Assembly: GCA_030055515.1 (NCBI GenBank)
Contig: JASFYI010000001.1
Span: 682,001 to 746,000, forward strand
DNA length: 64,000 nt
Direction: 5' to 3'
From: Methanolinea sp.
GTDB lineage: Archaea > Halobacteriota > Methanomicrobia > Methanomicrobiales > Methanospirillaceae
Shown here: positions 53,090-61,451 of the stretch, one piece after another
How the letters are laid out: every line of letters starts with the position of its first letter
How positions within the stretch are numbered: position 1 is the stretch's first letter
The notes under the pieces: model-generated
What the model was told of the DNA's origin: nothing
The model's database searches: none
Seen by the model: only the letters and a program-made list of their open reading frames with translations
Program-made: the position numbers and the translations under genes

Positions 53090-54391
53090 TCACTCCCCGG
53101 ATATCTCCCTTTTTTTCCTCACCACGCGCTCGAGGCCCTCCTCGAGGAGGGACCTCGCGGCCTCCCGCGTCTTTCCCTCTGCCGTGACCCTCACCTTCGG
53201 CTCTGTCCCCGAGGCCCTGACGAGGTACCAACCTTCGTCCCTCTCGACCCTGATCCCGTCCGTGGGGACCGCGGCGCCGAGCGCCCGCACCACGTCCCCC
53301 GCCCGCGTGCAGGGGACGGATTCCCGGAGGATGGGGTAACGGGGGAGCGCGTCGACCTCCGCCGCGACGTCCCACTCGGATACCATCTGGCAGAAGAGGG
53401 CCGCCGCGTAAGGGCCGTCGGGGCAGAGGGAGTGCCGGGGGAAGATCCACGCCCCGGAGGGCTCCCCGCCGAACTCCCCCCCGGCGAGGAGTGCCTCGGA
53501 GACGTAGCTGTCCCCGACCGGTGTCCGCACCACCTCCGCGCACTCCTCGACGACCATGCTCGCGTCCACCGTCGTGACCACTCGGCGGGCCCCGAGGTAC
53601 CTCGCGAAGAGGACGAGCAGGGAATCGCCGGGGATGATCCTCCCCCTCCTGTCCCACGCAACCATCCTGTCGGCGTCACCGTCGTGGGCGATCGCCCCGT
53701 CGGCGCCCCACCGGCGGACGAGCGCGCCGATGTAGGGGAGTGCCTCCCCGGATGGCTCGGAGGGCCGCGGGAACCGCCCCGTGGGAGTGCAGTTGATCGC
53801 GCGGACCTCTGCCCCTATCCCTTTGAGGATCGCGGGGCTCGCGACCGACCCGGCGCCACCGCCGCAGTCGAGGACCACCCGCACGCTCCTCCCGCACTCC
53901 ACCTCGTCCACGATCTTCCCCACGTAGCCCGGGAGGATGTCTGCCCTCGCTACCCGCCCGAACCGGGAGGAGATGCTCCCGGGTCCCTGCAACGATGCTT
54001 CCGCGAGGCGTTCCCCGATCTCGTCCTGCCGCGACCGCGGGAGTGCCGCGCCTCCGGGCAAAAAGACCTTCAGCCCGTTGTACTCGGGGGGATTGTGGGA
54101 CGCCGTCACCATGCAGCCAACGGTCCCCCCTTGCACGGAATACCCGACGGCAGGCGTGGGGACGATGCCCGCGGACGCGACGCGCGCGCCCCGGGAGAGT
54201 ACCCCCGCCGCGAGCGCGTGCGCGAGGGCGGGCGAGGTCGTCCGCGTGTCGTGTCCCACGAGGACCGTCCCCGCCTCCCCGCCGAGCACGCCCCCGAGGG
54301 CGAGGGCACACGCGACGAGGTCGCGGCCGAAGACCGCGCGGATGCCCGACGAGCCAAACTCCATCGCGGAACGGTCGGAACGGGGGTACAT
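53090..54391 (-). CDS. glmM: Phosphoglucosamine mutase
   Basis: Converts glucosamine-6-phosphate to glucosamine-1-phosphate. It has 433 residues. The catalytic phosphoserine loop is TASHNPPEYNG; the metal loop is DGDADR; the sugar loop is GEPSG; and the phosphate loop is RASGTEPKVRV. The ATG at 54391 follows an AGGA; the next Met (54364) has no ribosome binding site. Phosphomannomutase activity is possible, but the glmS/glmU neighbours favour glucosamine. Confidence 0.95.
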   Translation of the reverse strand: MYPRSDRSAMEFGSSGIRAVFGRDLVACALALGGVLGGEAGTVLVGHDTRTTSPALAHALAAGVLSRGARVASAGIVPTPAVGYSVQGGTVGCMVTASHNPPEYNGLKVFLPGGAALPRSRQDEIGERLAEASLQGPGSISSRFGRVARADILPGYVGKIVDEVECGRSVRVVLDCGGGAGSVASPAILKGIGAEVRAINCTPTGRFPRPSEPSGEALPYIGALVRRWGADGAIAHDGDADRMVAWDRRGRIIPGDSLLVLFARYLGARRVVTTVDASMVVEECAEVVRTPVGDSYVSEALLAGGEFGGEPSGAWIFPRHSLCPDGPYAAALFCQMVSEWDVAAEVDALPRYPILRESVPCTRAGDVVRALGAAVPTDGIRVERDEGWYLVRASGTEPKVRVTAEGKTREAARSLLEEGLERVVRKKREISGE

Positions 54392-54396
54392 GGGTC

Positions 54397-55005
54397 CTAT
54401 CCCTTCCCGTAGGGGCACCAGTGCGGGAGGTTCTCGAGGCTCGCGACGCCGGCGGTGGACGGTCCCACGAGGAGGACCCTTCCCGCGCCACCCTCGCCAG
54501 CGAGCCGCGCGAACTCCTCCGAGATGAGTCCTTCCCCGTTGACGAGGACTATCTCCCCTTCGCCGGCAACGTCCGCGCGGCGCGGGAACGCGGCGAGTGT
54601 GGGGGGCGGGACGTGGAGGCCGCCTGCTTTTCTCCCGCCCACGTGCGCGACGAGTTCTGCCATGCACGCCGCGTGGCAACGGGGGTCGCAGGACCGCCCC
54701 ACCCGGGAGATGCAGAGGAACCTCGCCACCACGTTGAGGATGGCACAGGCGGCGGCCCTGTGGGCCGGTTTCTCGAGTGCCGCCGGGAAGAGGAAGGAGA
54801 GGCGCGTTGTCGCCCGCGTCGGCTCGAAGGTCACGAACTCCGCGACCCTCCCCCCGAACGCGGCCTCCATGCAGGCACCCTTCTCGAACTGGCAGACTCT
54901 CCTGTCCGGGTTGACGGAGAGGACGATGTTCCCGTCCTCGTACCCGCACCCGCGGACGATCTCCTCGAGTCTCCGCACCGCGTCCTTCACGATGTCTCTC
55001 GTCAT
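54397..55005 (-). CDS. Conserved Cys-rich protein of unknown function
   Basis: A 202-residue soluble protein that I do not recognise. It has nine or more Cys, several paired: CISRVGRSCDPRCHAAC in the middle and LPHWCPYG at the end, plus single Cys near residues 22, 38 and 45. This suggests a metal or Fe-S site. GEIVLVNGEGLISEEFARLAGEGGAGRVLLVGPSTAGVASLENLP near the C-terminus looks like an alpha/beta sheet edge. The ATG at 55005 overlaps the cyclase stop. Co-transcribed with the cyclase and glmM. Confidence 0.75.
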   Translation of the reverse strand: MTRDIVKDAVRRLEEIVRGCGYEDGNIVLSVNPDRRVCQFEKGACMEAAFGGRVAEFVTFEPTRATTRLSFLFPAALEKPAHRAAACAILNVVARFLCISRVGRSCDPRCHAACMAELVAHVGGRKAGGLHVPPPTLAAFPRRADVAGEGEIVLVNGEGLISEEFARLAGEGGAGRVLLVGPSTAGVASLENLPHWCPYGKG

Positions 55006-55610
55006 CCCGCCTCCCAAGCGTCCCGCAGGATCACCCTGCACGGGGAGCCGTCGAGCCCCGGGAGCCGCAGGGGGAGCGCGGCCATCCAGTACTCCCCGGG
55101 ACGGACGCTCGAGAGGTCAAGGAACTCGATGACGGCAACCCCGCGCGAGAGGAGCGCCCGGTGAACCGTCCCGTCCCCGGAGTATGGCTCGATGGAGGGG
55201 GAGTCGATCCCGATGCACCTTGCGCCTGCATCGGCGAGCGCGCGGGCGCACGCGGGCGAGAGCCCCGGGTAATCCTCGCGGAACCCTTCTTCCCCCGAGT
55301 ACCATGTCCGGAGGAGGAGCCTCTCCCCGGTCGCGCCACCGAGGTCGCGTGCCTCGATCAGGGACCCCGACCCCCCGACGCTGACCACGCGGCACTCCCC
55401 GATGAGCGCCCCCGGATCGATCCCGTCCACGCCCGGTGCCCCCCTGATGTAGTGCGAGGGGGCGTCGACGTGGGTGCCGCTGTGCGTGGAGAGGCGCATC
55501 GCCGTGAGGACGTAGGATCCCCTGTCCTGCGGGTGGAACGAGGGCTCGATGTCCCCGGGGTAGATCGCGATCCCCTCCCGCAGCGGGCGCGTGACGTCGT
55601 ACCAGGCCAT
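55002..55610 (-). CDS. Cyclase/kynurenine formamidase-family hydrolase
   Basis: A 202-residue metal-dependent amidohydrolase of the cyclase (PF04199) family. The metal motif HSGTHVDAPSH is at residues 43-53 (S-T-H-S-G-T-H-V-D-A-P). GIDSPSIEPY and an HRALLSRGVAVIEFLDLS segment complete the site. Family members hydrolyse formylkynurenine or cyclise polyketides. The substrate here is unknown; no tryptophan catabolism genes are near. It overlaps the unknown gene downstream. Confidence 0.9.
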   Translation of the reverse strand: MAWYDVTRPLREGIAIYPGDIEPSFHPQDRGSYVLTAMRLSTHSGTHVDAPSHYIRGAPGVDGIDPGALIGECRVVSVGGSGSLIEARDLGGATGERLLLRTWYSGEEGFREDYPGLSPACARALADAGARCIGIDSPSIEPYSGDGTVHRALLSRGVAVIEFLDLSSVRPGEYWMAALPLRLPGLDGSPCRVILRDAWEAG

Positions 55611-55623
55611 CCGGAAAGACCCC

Positions 55624-56301
55624 CTACTCCTCCCAGCCGTGTTCCCCCACGAGGGGGACGAAGACGACCCCGCCGTAGGAGACGCGCGTGGTCTTCCCCC
55701 CCTTCTTCTCGATCCTGACGAGCTCCTGGACGTCGCGGCCGCCGACCGGGGCGACGAGGCGCCCGCCCTCGGAGAGCTGGTCGAGGAGCGGCGGGGGAAC
55801 CGAGGGGGCGGCCGCGGTGACGATGATCCCGTCGTAGGGGGCGGCCGGCGGGTAACCGAGGGTCCCGTCGGCCACGATCACCTTCACGTTCACGATGCCT
55901 GCCCTCCGGAGGTTCTCCTCGGCGATCCTCGCCACTTCCGGGATCCTCTCGACCGTGTACACTTCCGCCCCGATCGTGGCGAGGACCGCGGCCTGGTACC
56001 CGCTCCCGGATCCCACCTCGAGGACGCGGTCGCCCGGCGAGACGGAGAGGAGCTCCGTCATGAGGGCAACGATGTACGGCTGGGAGATCGTCTGCCCGTG
56101 CCCGATGGGGAGCGGGTGGTCCGCGTACGCCGCGCTCTCGTACTCCCTCGGGACGAAGAGGTGGCGCGGGACCTTCCTCATCGCCTCGAGCACGCGGGCG
56201 TCGCGCACGCCGCGGGCCGCGATCTGGTGCGCGACCATCGCCTCCCTCTCGGCCTCGTGGCGGTCACCGGGCATTCCACCCACCGCCTCCCGCGGGGACA
56301 T
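55624..56301 (-). CDS. pcm: Protein-L-isoaspartate O-methyltransferase
   Basis: Repairs damaged Asp/Asn residues by methylating isoaspartate with SAM. It has 225 residues. PLPIGHGQTISQPYIVALMTELL is the diagnostic segment and LEVGSGSGYQAAVLA is the SAM-binding motif I. YDGIIVTAAAP follows. It starts a run of same-strand genes that extends to the glycosyltransferases. Confidence 0.96.
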   Translation of the reverse strand: MSPREAVGGMPGDRHEAEREAMVAHQIAARGVRDARVLEAMRKVPRHLFVPREYESAAYADHPLPIGHGQTISQPYIVALMTELLSVSPGDRVLEVGSGSGYQAAVLATIGAEVYTVERIPEVARIAEENLRRAGIVNVKVIVADGTLGYPPAAPYDGIIVTAAAPSVPPPLLDQLSEGGRLVAPVGGRDVQELVRIEKKGGKTTRVSYGGVVFVPLVGEHGWEE

Positions 56302-56373
56302 CCTCTCCTCTTAATTCCGCCTCGCGGCGCGCGCCTCCTCCCGCGGCTGGCTGCACCATGGGATTCTCCCCGC

Positions 56374-57468
56374 CTAGAACCCGCTCTTCTCGGCCGAGTC
56401 GATCGCCGCGTCGATCTGGGCCTGGAGCACGGGGGGGAGACCCGCGATCCTCACGTCGAGGAAACCCCTGATGATGGTCGATGTCGCGACGTCCTCGTCG
56501 AGGCCGCGGGACATGAGGTACTCGATCTCGTCGCGGGCGATCTTCCCGACCGCCGCCTCGTGGGAGAGCTCCGTGTCCACCACGTTGCCCTTGATCTCCG
56601 GGATCGCGTGGATGACGCCGTCGCGGAGGATGAGGCCCCTGCACTCGATGTGCCCCCGCGTGTGTCGTGATGCCCCCTCGATCATCCCCCGGGAGATGAT
56701 CGTGCCCCCGGTCGTGATCGCCCGCGTGACGAGCTCGGCGCTCGAGCCCTCGGCAGAGAGGCGCGCGACGGACCCAAGGTCCATGTGCGAGCCCGGCGTG
56801 CAGACGACGATGCTGCTCGATCTCCCGACCGCGTTCTTCCCCGAAAGCTCGAAGTAGGGGGCCATCTGGACCTTCTTTACCGGCTGCATGCAGACGTAGT
56901 TCGAGATGAAGACGCCGTCCTCCTCGACGCGGGCGGCGGACCGGGGAAAGACGCTGATCTCCTCTCCCCAGTTGTGGATCATCGTGGAGGTGACGCGCGC
57001 ACCCTTCCCCACGTAGAACTCGGAGACCCCGATGTGCGATCCCGTCCGCGTGTGCGACGCGCTCGCGCACCCCGAGATGAGGTGGAGCTCTGCCCCCTCC
57101 TCCGCGATCACGATGTTGTGCACGTGCTGGACGGGCGTCCGCGAGAGGAAGAGGCATGCCTGGAGGGGGTATATCGTCCTGCTCCCTTCCCGGGCGATCA
57201 CCACGAACCCGCGGGGATCCCCCTGTGCCGCGACGAACCTCGTGTACTGGTCCTTGTCCTTCTCCACGAGGTTCCACGAGTAATCGGAAAGCCAGTCGTA
57301 CTTCCGGAGGGCTTCTGCGATCGGGAGGATCTCGATCCCCTCGTGGAGCGAGGTCCACTGCCTGATCTCCTGGTCGACCTGGAAGAAGCTCCCCGACCGG
57401 TTCTTCATCTCGACCTCGAGCCCCGTGAGGGTGAGTCTCTCCCGGTCCTCGGGGGAGAGGTCTGCCAT
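56374..57468 (-). CDS. sufB: Fe-S scaffold protein of the SUF system (SufB/SufD family)
   Basis: Part of the minimal archaeal SufBC complex that builds iron-sulfur clusters. About 364 residues; an ATG at 57492 would add eight and overlap sufC. The beta-helix core and C-terminal HEAAVGKIARDEIEYLMSRGLDEDVATSTIIRGFLD are typical. Cys residues near YVCMQPVKK, IVVCTPGSH and IECRGL are candidates for cluster or persulfide handling. It begins 5 bases after the sufC stop. Confidence 0.94.
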   Translation of the reverse strand: MADLSPEDRERLTLTGLEVEMKNRSGSFFQVDQEIRQWTSLHEGIEILPIAEALRKYDWLSDYSWNLVEKDKDQYTRFVAAQGDPRGFVVIAREGSRTIYPLQACLFLSRTPVQHVHNIVIAEEGAELHLISGCASASHTRTGSHIGVSEFYVGKGARVTSTMIHNWGEEISVFPRSAARVEEDGVFISNYVCMQPVKKVQMAPYFELSGKNAVGRSSSIVVCTPGSHMDLGSVARLSAEGSSAELVTRAITTGGTIISRGMIEGASRHTRGHIECRGLILRDGVIHAIPEIKGNVVDTELSHEAAVGKIARDEIEYLMSRGLDEDVATSTIIRGFLDVRIAGLPPVLQAQIDAAIDSAEKSGF

Positions 57469-57473
57469 CTGCC

Positions 57474-58208
57474 CTACATCGTCTTCTGGCATGCGAGGCA
57501 CTCCTTGTACCCGGATGTCTTGATCACCTTGAGGATCTCGCGGGGATTGCCGTGGCACTTGAACTCCCCGTCGCACATCACGTGCCCGAAGTCCGCGTCG
57601 AGGTAATCGAGGATGTAGCCCGTGTGCGTGATGACGAGCCCGCTCTTCTTCCTGTTCACGATGTGGACGTCCTTCTCGAGGAGGCGGGCGATCGCGTTTC
57701 CTATCAGGGAGATGTTCTCGAGGTCGACGCCGCTCTCCGGCTCGTCCAGCATCACGAAGTCCGGCTGCTGGACCAAGAGCTGGAGGACCTCGCTCCTCTT
57801 TATCTCCCCCCCGGAGAACCCGAGGTTGATCGCGCGGTCGAGGAACCCGTCCATCTTGAGGAACCGCGCGTACTCGCTCACCATCCCCGCCCTGTCCCCC
57901 GACGTGACCGCGAGGAGCTTGCCGAGCTTGAGGCCGGAGATGGTGGGGGGTCGCTGGAAGAGCATCCCGATTCCCATCTTCGCGCGCTCGTGGATGGGGA
58001 GGTGGGTGATGTCCTTGCCCTTGAACCGTATCCTCCCGCTCGTCACCTCGAGCCCCGAGAACCCCATGATCGCCCGCAGGAGTGTCGTCTTGCCCGAGCC
58101 GTTCGGTCCCATGAGGACGTGTGTCTCCCCCTCCCCGATGTGGAGATTGATGTCGCGGAGGACCTCCCTGTCCCCTATCCTCACGTGCAGGTCTTCTATA
58201 TCCAGCAT
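57474..58208 (-). CDS. sufC: SUF system ATPase SufC
   Basis: ABC-type ATPase that drives SufB. It has 244 residues from the ATG at 58208; an earlier one at 58226 adds six. Walker A is GPNGSGKTT, the signature is LGFSGGEIKRSE, Walker B is FVMLDEPESG, and the switch His lies in LVITHTG. First gene of a sufC-sufB pair with no SufS or SufE, as in many methanogens that use free sulfide. Confidence 0.96.
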   Translation of the reverse strand: MLDIEDLHVRIGDREVLRDINLHIGEGETHVLMGPNGSGKTTLLRAIMGFSGLEVTSGRIRFKGKDITHLPIHERAKMGIGMLFQRPPTISGLKLGKLLAVTSGDRAGMVSEYARFLKMDGFLDRAINLGFSGGEIKRSEVLQLLVQQPDFVMLDEPESGVDLENISLIGNAIARLLEKDVHIVNRKKSGLVITHTGYILDYLDADFGHVMCDGEFKCHGNPREILKVIKTSGYKECLACQKTM

Positions 58209-58288
58209 CTCTCTCCTCCCTTGCATCCCACCAGTATATCTCGGGCAGCGGGGATTAAACGGTTGTGAACGTCCACCCCGTCCAGCGC

Positions 58289-59404
58289 CTACACGTCCCG
58301 GAGGGACTTGAGGTAGCGGTACATCCCCTCCCTGTCGTACTGGCGGGTCGCGAACGTGTTGTACAGCTCCACCAGACGGTTATAGCGCGTGATTGCGCCG
58401 GAAAGGGAAGACCGTAGGGAGTTGTACTCCTCCACCCCCGCGTTGTACCGGGGGACTCGTGAGTTGTACTCCGCGACGTGTCCCCCTCGCAGGAGGGCGT
58501 CCATCTCCCGCCTCATCGCGTCGAGCGTGGCCCGCCTCCGGGAGAGATCCTCTTCGAGCGCGGATATCCTCGCCTTGAGCGCGTCCGCGTCGCCGCGGAG
58601 CTTCTCCATCGCGCGCGCGAGTTCTCCCGTCTCGCCGCACCGGGTGTAGGCGAGGGTTCCCGTTCCCACCGGGATGACCTCCGGTTCCGAGACGAGGCGG
58701 ACGCCCCCCGCGAGTTCCCGCGGGGGTACCCCGACGTACGTGACGTTCGTCGTCTCGATGTACGCGTATCCCGTCCCCCGGTACCCCGGCCCATCGCATC
58801 CCGCGCCGACGGCCATGTGGCCCTCGAGGCCGAAGTAGAGGAGGGCCGCGCGGTACCCCTCGCGCGCGAGGAGCGACGCGAGGAGGAGGCTCTTGTCGTC
58901 GCAGTCGCCTGCCCCGTCGACGAAGACCTCGACGGGGAACCGCGGGTCGACTGCCTTGTCCGTCTCGTAAGGGATCGACTGGACGAAGACCGCGAGGAGC
59001 TCGAGGTACTCGTCGGTGTCGAGGGAACGCGCGTCCCTGACGGCGCGGAGGGCGGAGAGGAGCGAGGAAAAGAACCCTTCCTGCGCGGGATCCTCCATGA
59101 GCGCGCGGTAGATCCCTGCCCTCCACTCCGCTTCCCCGACGTTCCTGTCGTAGACCCGGGCGCTCTTGTCGGCGACCTTTGCGCCCACGTAGACGGCCGG
59201 GTCCACGGGCACCTCGATCCTCACGGAGAAATCCTGGAAGGGGAACGTGTACGTGGGAACCCGCGGGAGCGACGCGTCCTTGACCGGCTTTATGGAGGGA
59301 TAGACCACGGGGGGGTGTGCCCACGGGAGGACATCGAGGCAGCCTCCCGCGGCGAGCGCGAGCGCGAGCACGGCGAGGACGGGCACGGCCAGGCGTGCAC
59401 CCAC
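58289..59404 (-). CDS. Transglutaminase-like lipoprotein with coiled coil
   Basis: A 371-residue exported protein. The signal segment ends LAAGGC (lipobox Cys about 22). Residues 130-230 hold a transglutaminase-like core with Cys in DGAGDCDDKSLLLASLL and His in FGLEGHMAVG, plus an aromatic/acidic AYIETT; together they form a plausible Cys-His-Asp/Glu triad. Residues 260-360 are a long coiled coil (GDADALKARISALEEDLSRRRATL). It could cross-link or cut peptides at the cell surface. Neighbour of the HAD gene, with a 6-base gap. Confidence 0.8.
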   Translation of the reverse strand: MGARLAVPVLAVLALALAAGGCLDVLPWAHPPVVYPSIKPVKDASLPRVPTYTFPFQDFSVRIEVPVDPAVYVGAKVADKSARVYDRNVGEAEWRAGIYRALMEDPAQEGFFSSLLSALRAVRDARSLDTDEYLELLAVFVQSIPYETDKAVDPRFPVEVFVDGAGDCDDKSLLLASLLAREGYRAALLYFGLEGHMAVGAGCDGPGYRGTGYAYIETTNVTYVGVPPRELAGGVRLVSEPEVIPVGTGTLAYTRCGETGELARAMEKLRGDADALKARISALEEDLSRRRATLDAMRREMDALLRGGHVAEYNSRVPRYNAGVEEYNSLRSSLSGAITRYNRLVELYNTFATRQYDREGMYRYLKSLRDV

Positions 59405-59410
59405 GCGGTC

Positions 59411-60199
59411 TCACCCCTCCTCAAGTCCCGAGAGGTACCCCGGCAGCGCAGCGATGGACGGGAGGACTGCCGTCGGGGGTTTGCGGATCGATGCGAGCAC
59501 GCCGGACGAGGACTTCCCCGTGAGCACGAGGATCCCGGCCATTCCTGCCTCCATTGCGCCCTGCACGTCCGAGACGGGGTCGTCCCCCACCATCGCTGCC
59601 TCCCCTGGCGGGATCCCGATGGCGGAGAGGGCCCCGAGGAAGTACTGGGGGCTCGGTTTCCCCACGAGCTCGGCCTGCCTGCCCGTCGCGTACTCGAGCG
59701 CCGCGACGAAGGGCCCCGCGGAGAGAGAGAGGCCGTCTGAATCGCGGAAGAAGCGGTCCTTCTCGAGGGCGAGGATGGGCACGCCGTCGAGCGCGAGGCG
59801 GAATGCCCTGTTGAGGAGGGAGTAGGTGAGAGAATCCCCGCAGTCGCCCACGGCGATGAAGTCGCACGAGTCCCCGCAGGGCTCGATGCCGGCCGCGCGG
59901 AAGTCCTCCGCGACCTCGGCCGTGGTGACGGGGAAGACACGGGACCAGCCCCTCTGCCGCGCGAGGGCGGCGGCTGCGACCGCCGGCGTGACGATCATCC
60001 CCGGCCCCGCGGGGATCCCCATCGCGGCGAGCTTTTCCGCGATTCCCCGCACGGATCTCCTCGTGCTATTCGAGACGAACCTGAACGGGTACCCCTCCGC
60101 CTGCAGCCACGAGATGGTCTCTGCTGCCCCCGTAATGGGTCTGTCACCCGTGTAGATGACGCCGTCGAGATCGATCAGGAGCCCGCGGATTCCTGCCAT
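59411..60199 (-). CDS. HAD superfamily (subclass IIA) sugar phosphatase-like
   Basis: A 262-residue HAD hydrolase. Motif I is LLIDLDGVIY (nucleophile Asp and the Asp two later), motif II is FVSNSTRR, the Lys is in GKPSPQYF, and motif IV is MVGDDPVSDVQGA. The subclass contains NagD-, 4-nitrophenylphosphatase- and phosphoglycolate-type enzymes. The ATG at 60199 follows GGTGGGAGGG; an upstream extension to 60319 is rejected. Substrate unknown. Confidence 0.92.
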   Translation of the reverse strand: MAGIRGLLIDLDGVIYTGDRPITGAAETISWLQAEGYPFRFVSNSTRRSVRGIAEKLAAMGIPAGPGMIVTPAVAAAALARQRGWSRVFPVTTAEVAEDFRAAGIEPCGDSCDFIAVGDCGDSLTYSLLNRAFRLALDGVPILALEKDRFFRDSDGLSLSAGPFVAALEYATGRQAELVGKPSPQYFLGALSAIGIPPGEAAMVGDDPVSDVQGAMEAGMAGILVLTGKSSSGVLASIRKPPTAVLPSIAALPGYLSGLEEG

Positions 60200-60386
60200 C
60201 CCTCCCACCGCCCCGTTCCCTGTTCTCTCATGCCCGGTGCACCGCCGGACAACCGGGATGTTTCGTGCCGGGAGAGTGCATGTACTCCTTGCCCTCCCTC
60301 TCCCTTGAGGATTCCGCACCTCCCCACTTTCGCCCCGCGCGGTGAGCGCTCAAGTGGCCCACCCCCGATGCTATCGTGTCGGACCA

Positions 60387-61451
60387 ATGACCGTGGTCTT
60401 CGAGACGGCGGCCCAGCTCTGGCGTGACCGGACTGCAGCGTCCCGCGAGTACTCCGTCGTCCGGAACGACAGGGTCTCGCGTGCATTTCTCTCGCGCTCG
60501 CCCCTCCCCGAGTCCGAGTACCGCGCGGCACTCGCGTACCGCGCGAGCCTCATCCGGCAGTACGCGGACAGGACCCTCGAGGAGGTCTTCCCCGGCCGGC
60601 ACGTCGGGACACCCGAGGGCGAGGTGTACTGCATCACCCGCGGCCACGCCCTCCGCGTCCCCCGGTGGGACAGGGAGTCGTTCCGCAGGTCGCTGCTCTC
60701 CGACCTCTCGCTCGTCCGCGGGATAGGGAAGCGGACGGGGGAGATCCTCCGGGCGAGGGGCTACAGGACGATCCCCGACCTCCTCCACCACAGGAGGTTC
60801 TCGGCCCCCGCGAGGGAGTGCCTCCGCGTCCTCGAGGAGGGGACGACAGGAGAGGTCATCTCCCTCGTCGCGAGGTGGTACCCTTCTTCCCACGTGCGCC
60901 ACCTTTCCTCTGCCCGCCTCCTCGACCCCGCCGACTTCCTCTTCCTCGACATCGAGACGCTGGGGATCTTCCAGAGGCCCATCATCCTCGCGGGCCTTGC
61001 CCGCGTGGAGGGGTCCCGCCTCGTCACCGACCAGTACCTCGTCTGCTCGATGGAGGAGGAACTTCCCGCGCTCCTCGCCGCGAGAGGGGCCCTGCAGGGA
61101 TACCGCGCCCTCGTCACCTACAACGGGAGGTCCTTTGACGTTCCCTACCTTCGGGAGAGGTGCGCCCTGTACGGCGAGGCGTTTTCACCCTGTCCCATCC
61201 ACTACGACCTCCTCCACCCGGTCCGGAGGCTGTTTTCCGAGAGGTACCCTGACTGCCGCCTCGCCACCCTCGAGCGGGGCCTCCTCGGGATCACCCGCTG
61301 GGAGGATATCCCCTCCATGATGGTCCCGGAGTTCTACGAGGCGTACGTGACCCACTCAAACCCCGGACCCCTCGTGCCCGTCGTCGAACACAACTGCCAG
61401 GACCTCGTCTCCCTGGCAATGCTCTTCTTCTCCCTCCTCGAGGCTCCATGA
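60387..61451 (+). CDS. DEDD exonuclease of the YprB/MrfB type
   Basis: A 354-residue protein. The N-terminal part has a possible helix-hairpin-helix (SLVRGIGKRTGEILRARGYRTIPDLL). The C-terminal half is an RNase H-like 3'-5' exonuclease with FLDIETLGIF (motif I), YNGRSFDVPYLRER (motif II) and VEHNCQDLVSLAMLF (motif III). In Bacillus, YprB (MrfB) works with the helicase YprA (MrfA) in mitomycin-damage repair. The next gene overlaps by 4 bases and is a YprA-like helicase, so the pair is likely a functional unit. Confidence 0.87.
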   Translation: MTVVFETAAQLWRDRTAASREYSVVRNDRVSRAFLSRSPLPESEYRAALAYRASLIRQYADRTLEEVFPGRHVGTPEGEVYCITRGHALRVPRWDRESFRRSLLSDLSLVRGIGKRTGEILRARGYRTIPDLLHHRRFSAPARECLRVLEEGTTGEVISLVARWYPSSHVRHLSSARLLDPADFLFLDIETLGIFQRPIILAGLARVEGSRLVTDQYLVCSMEEELPALLAARGALQGYRALVTYNGRSFDVPYLRERCALYGEAFSPCPIHYDLLHPVRRLFSERYPDCRLATLERGLLGITRWEDIPSMMVPEFYEAYVTHSNPGPLVPVVEHNCQDLVSLAMLFFSLLEAP

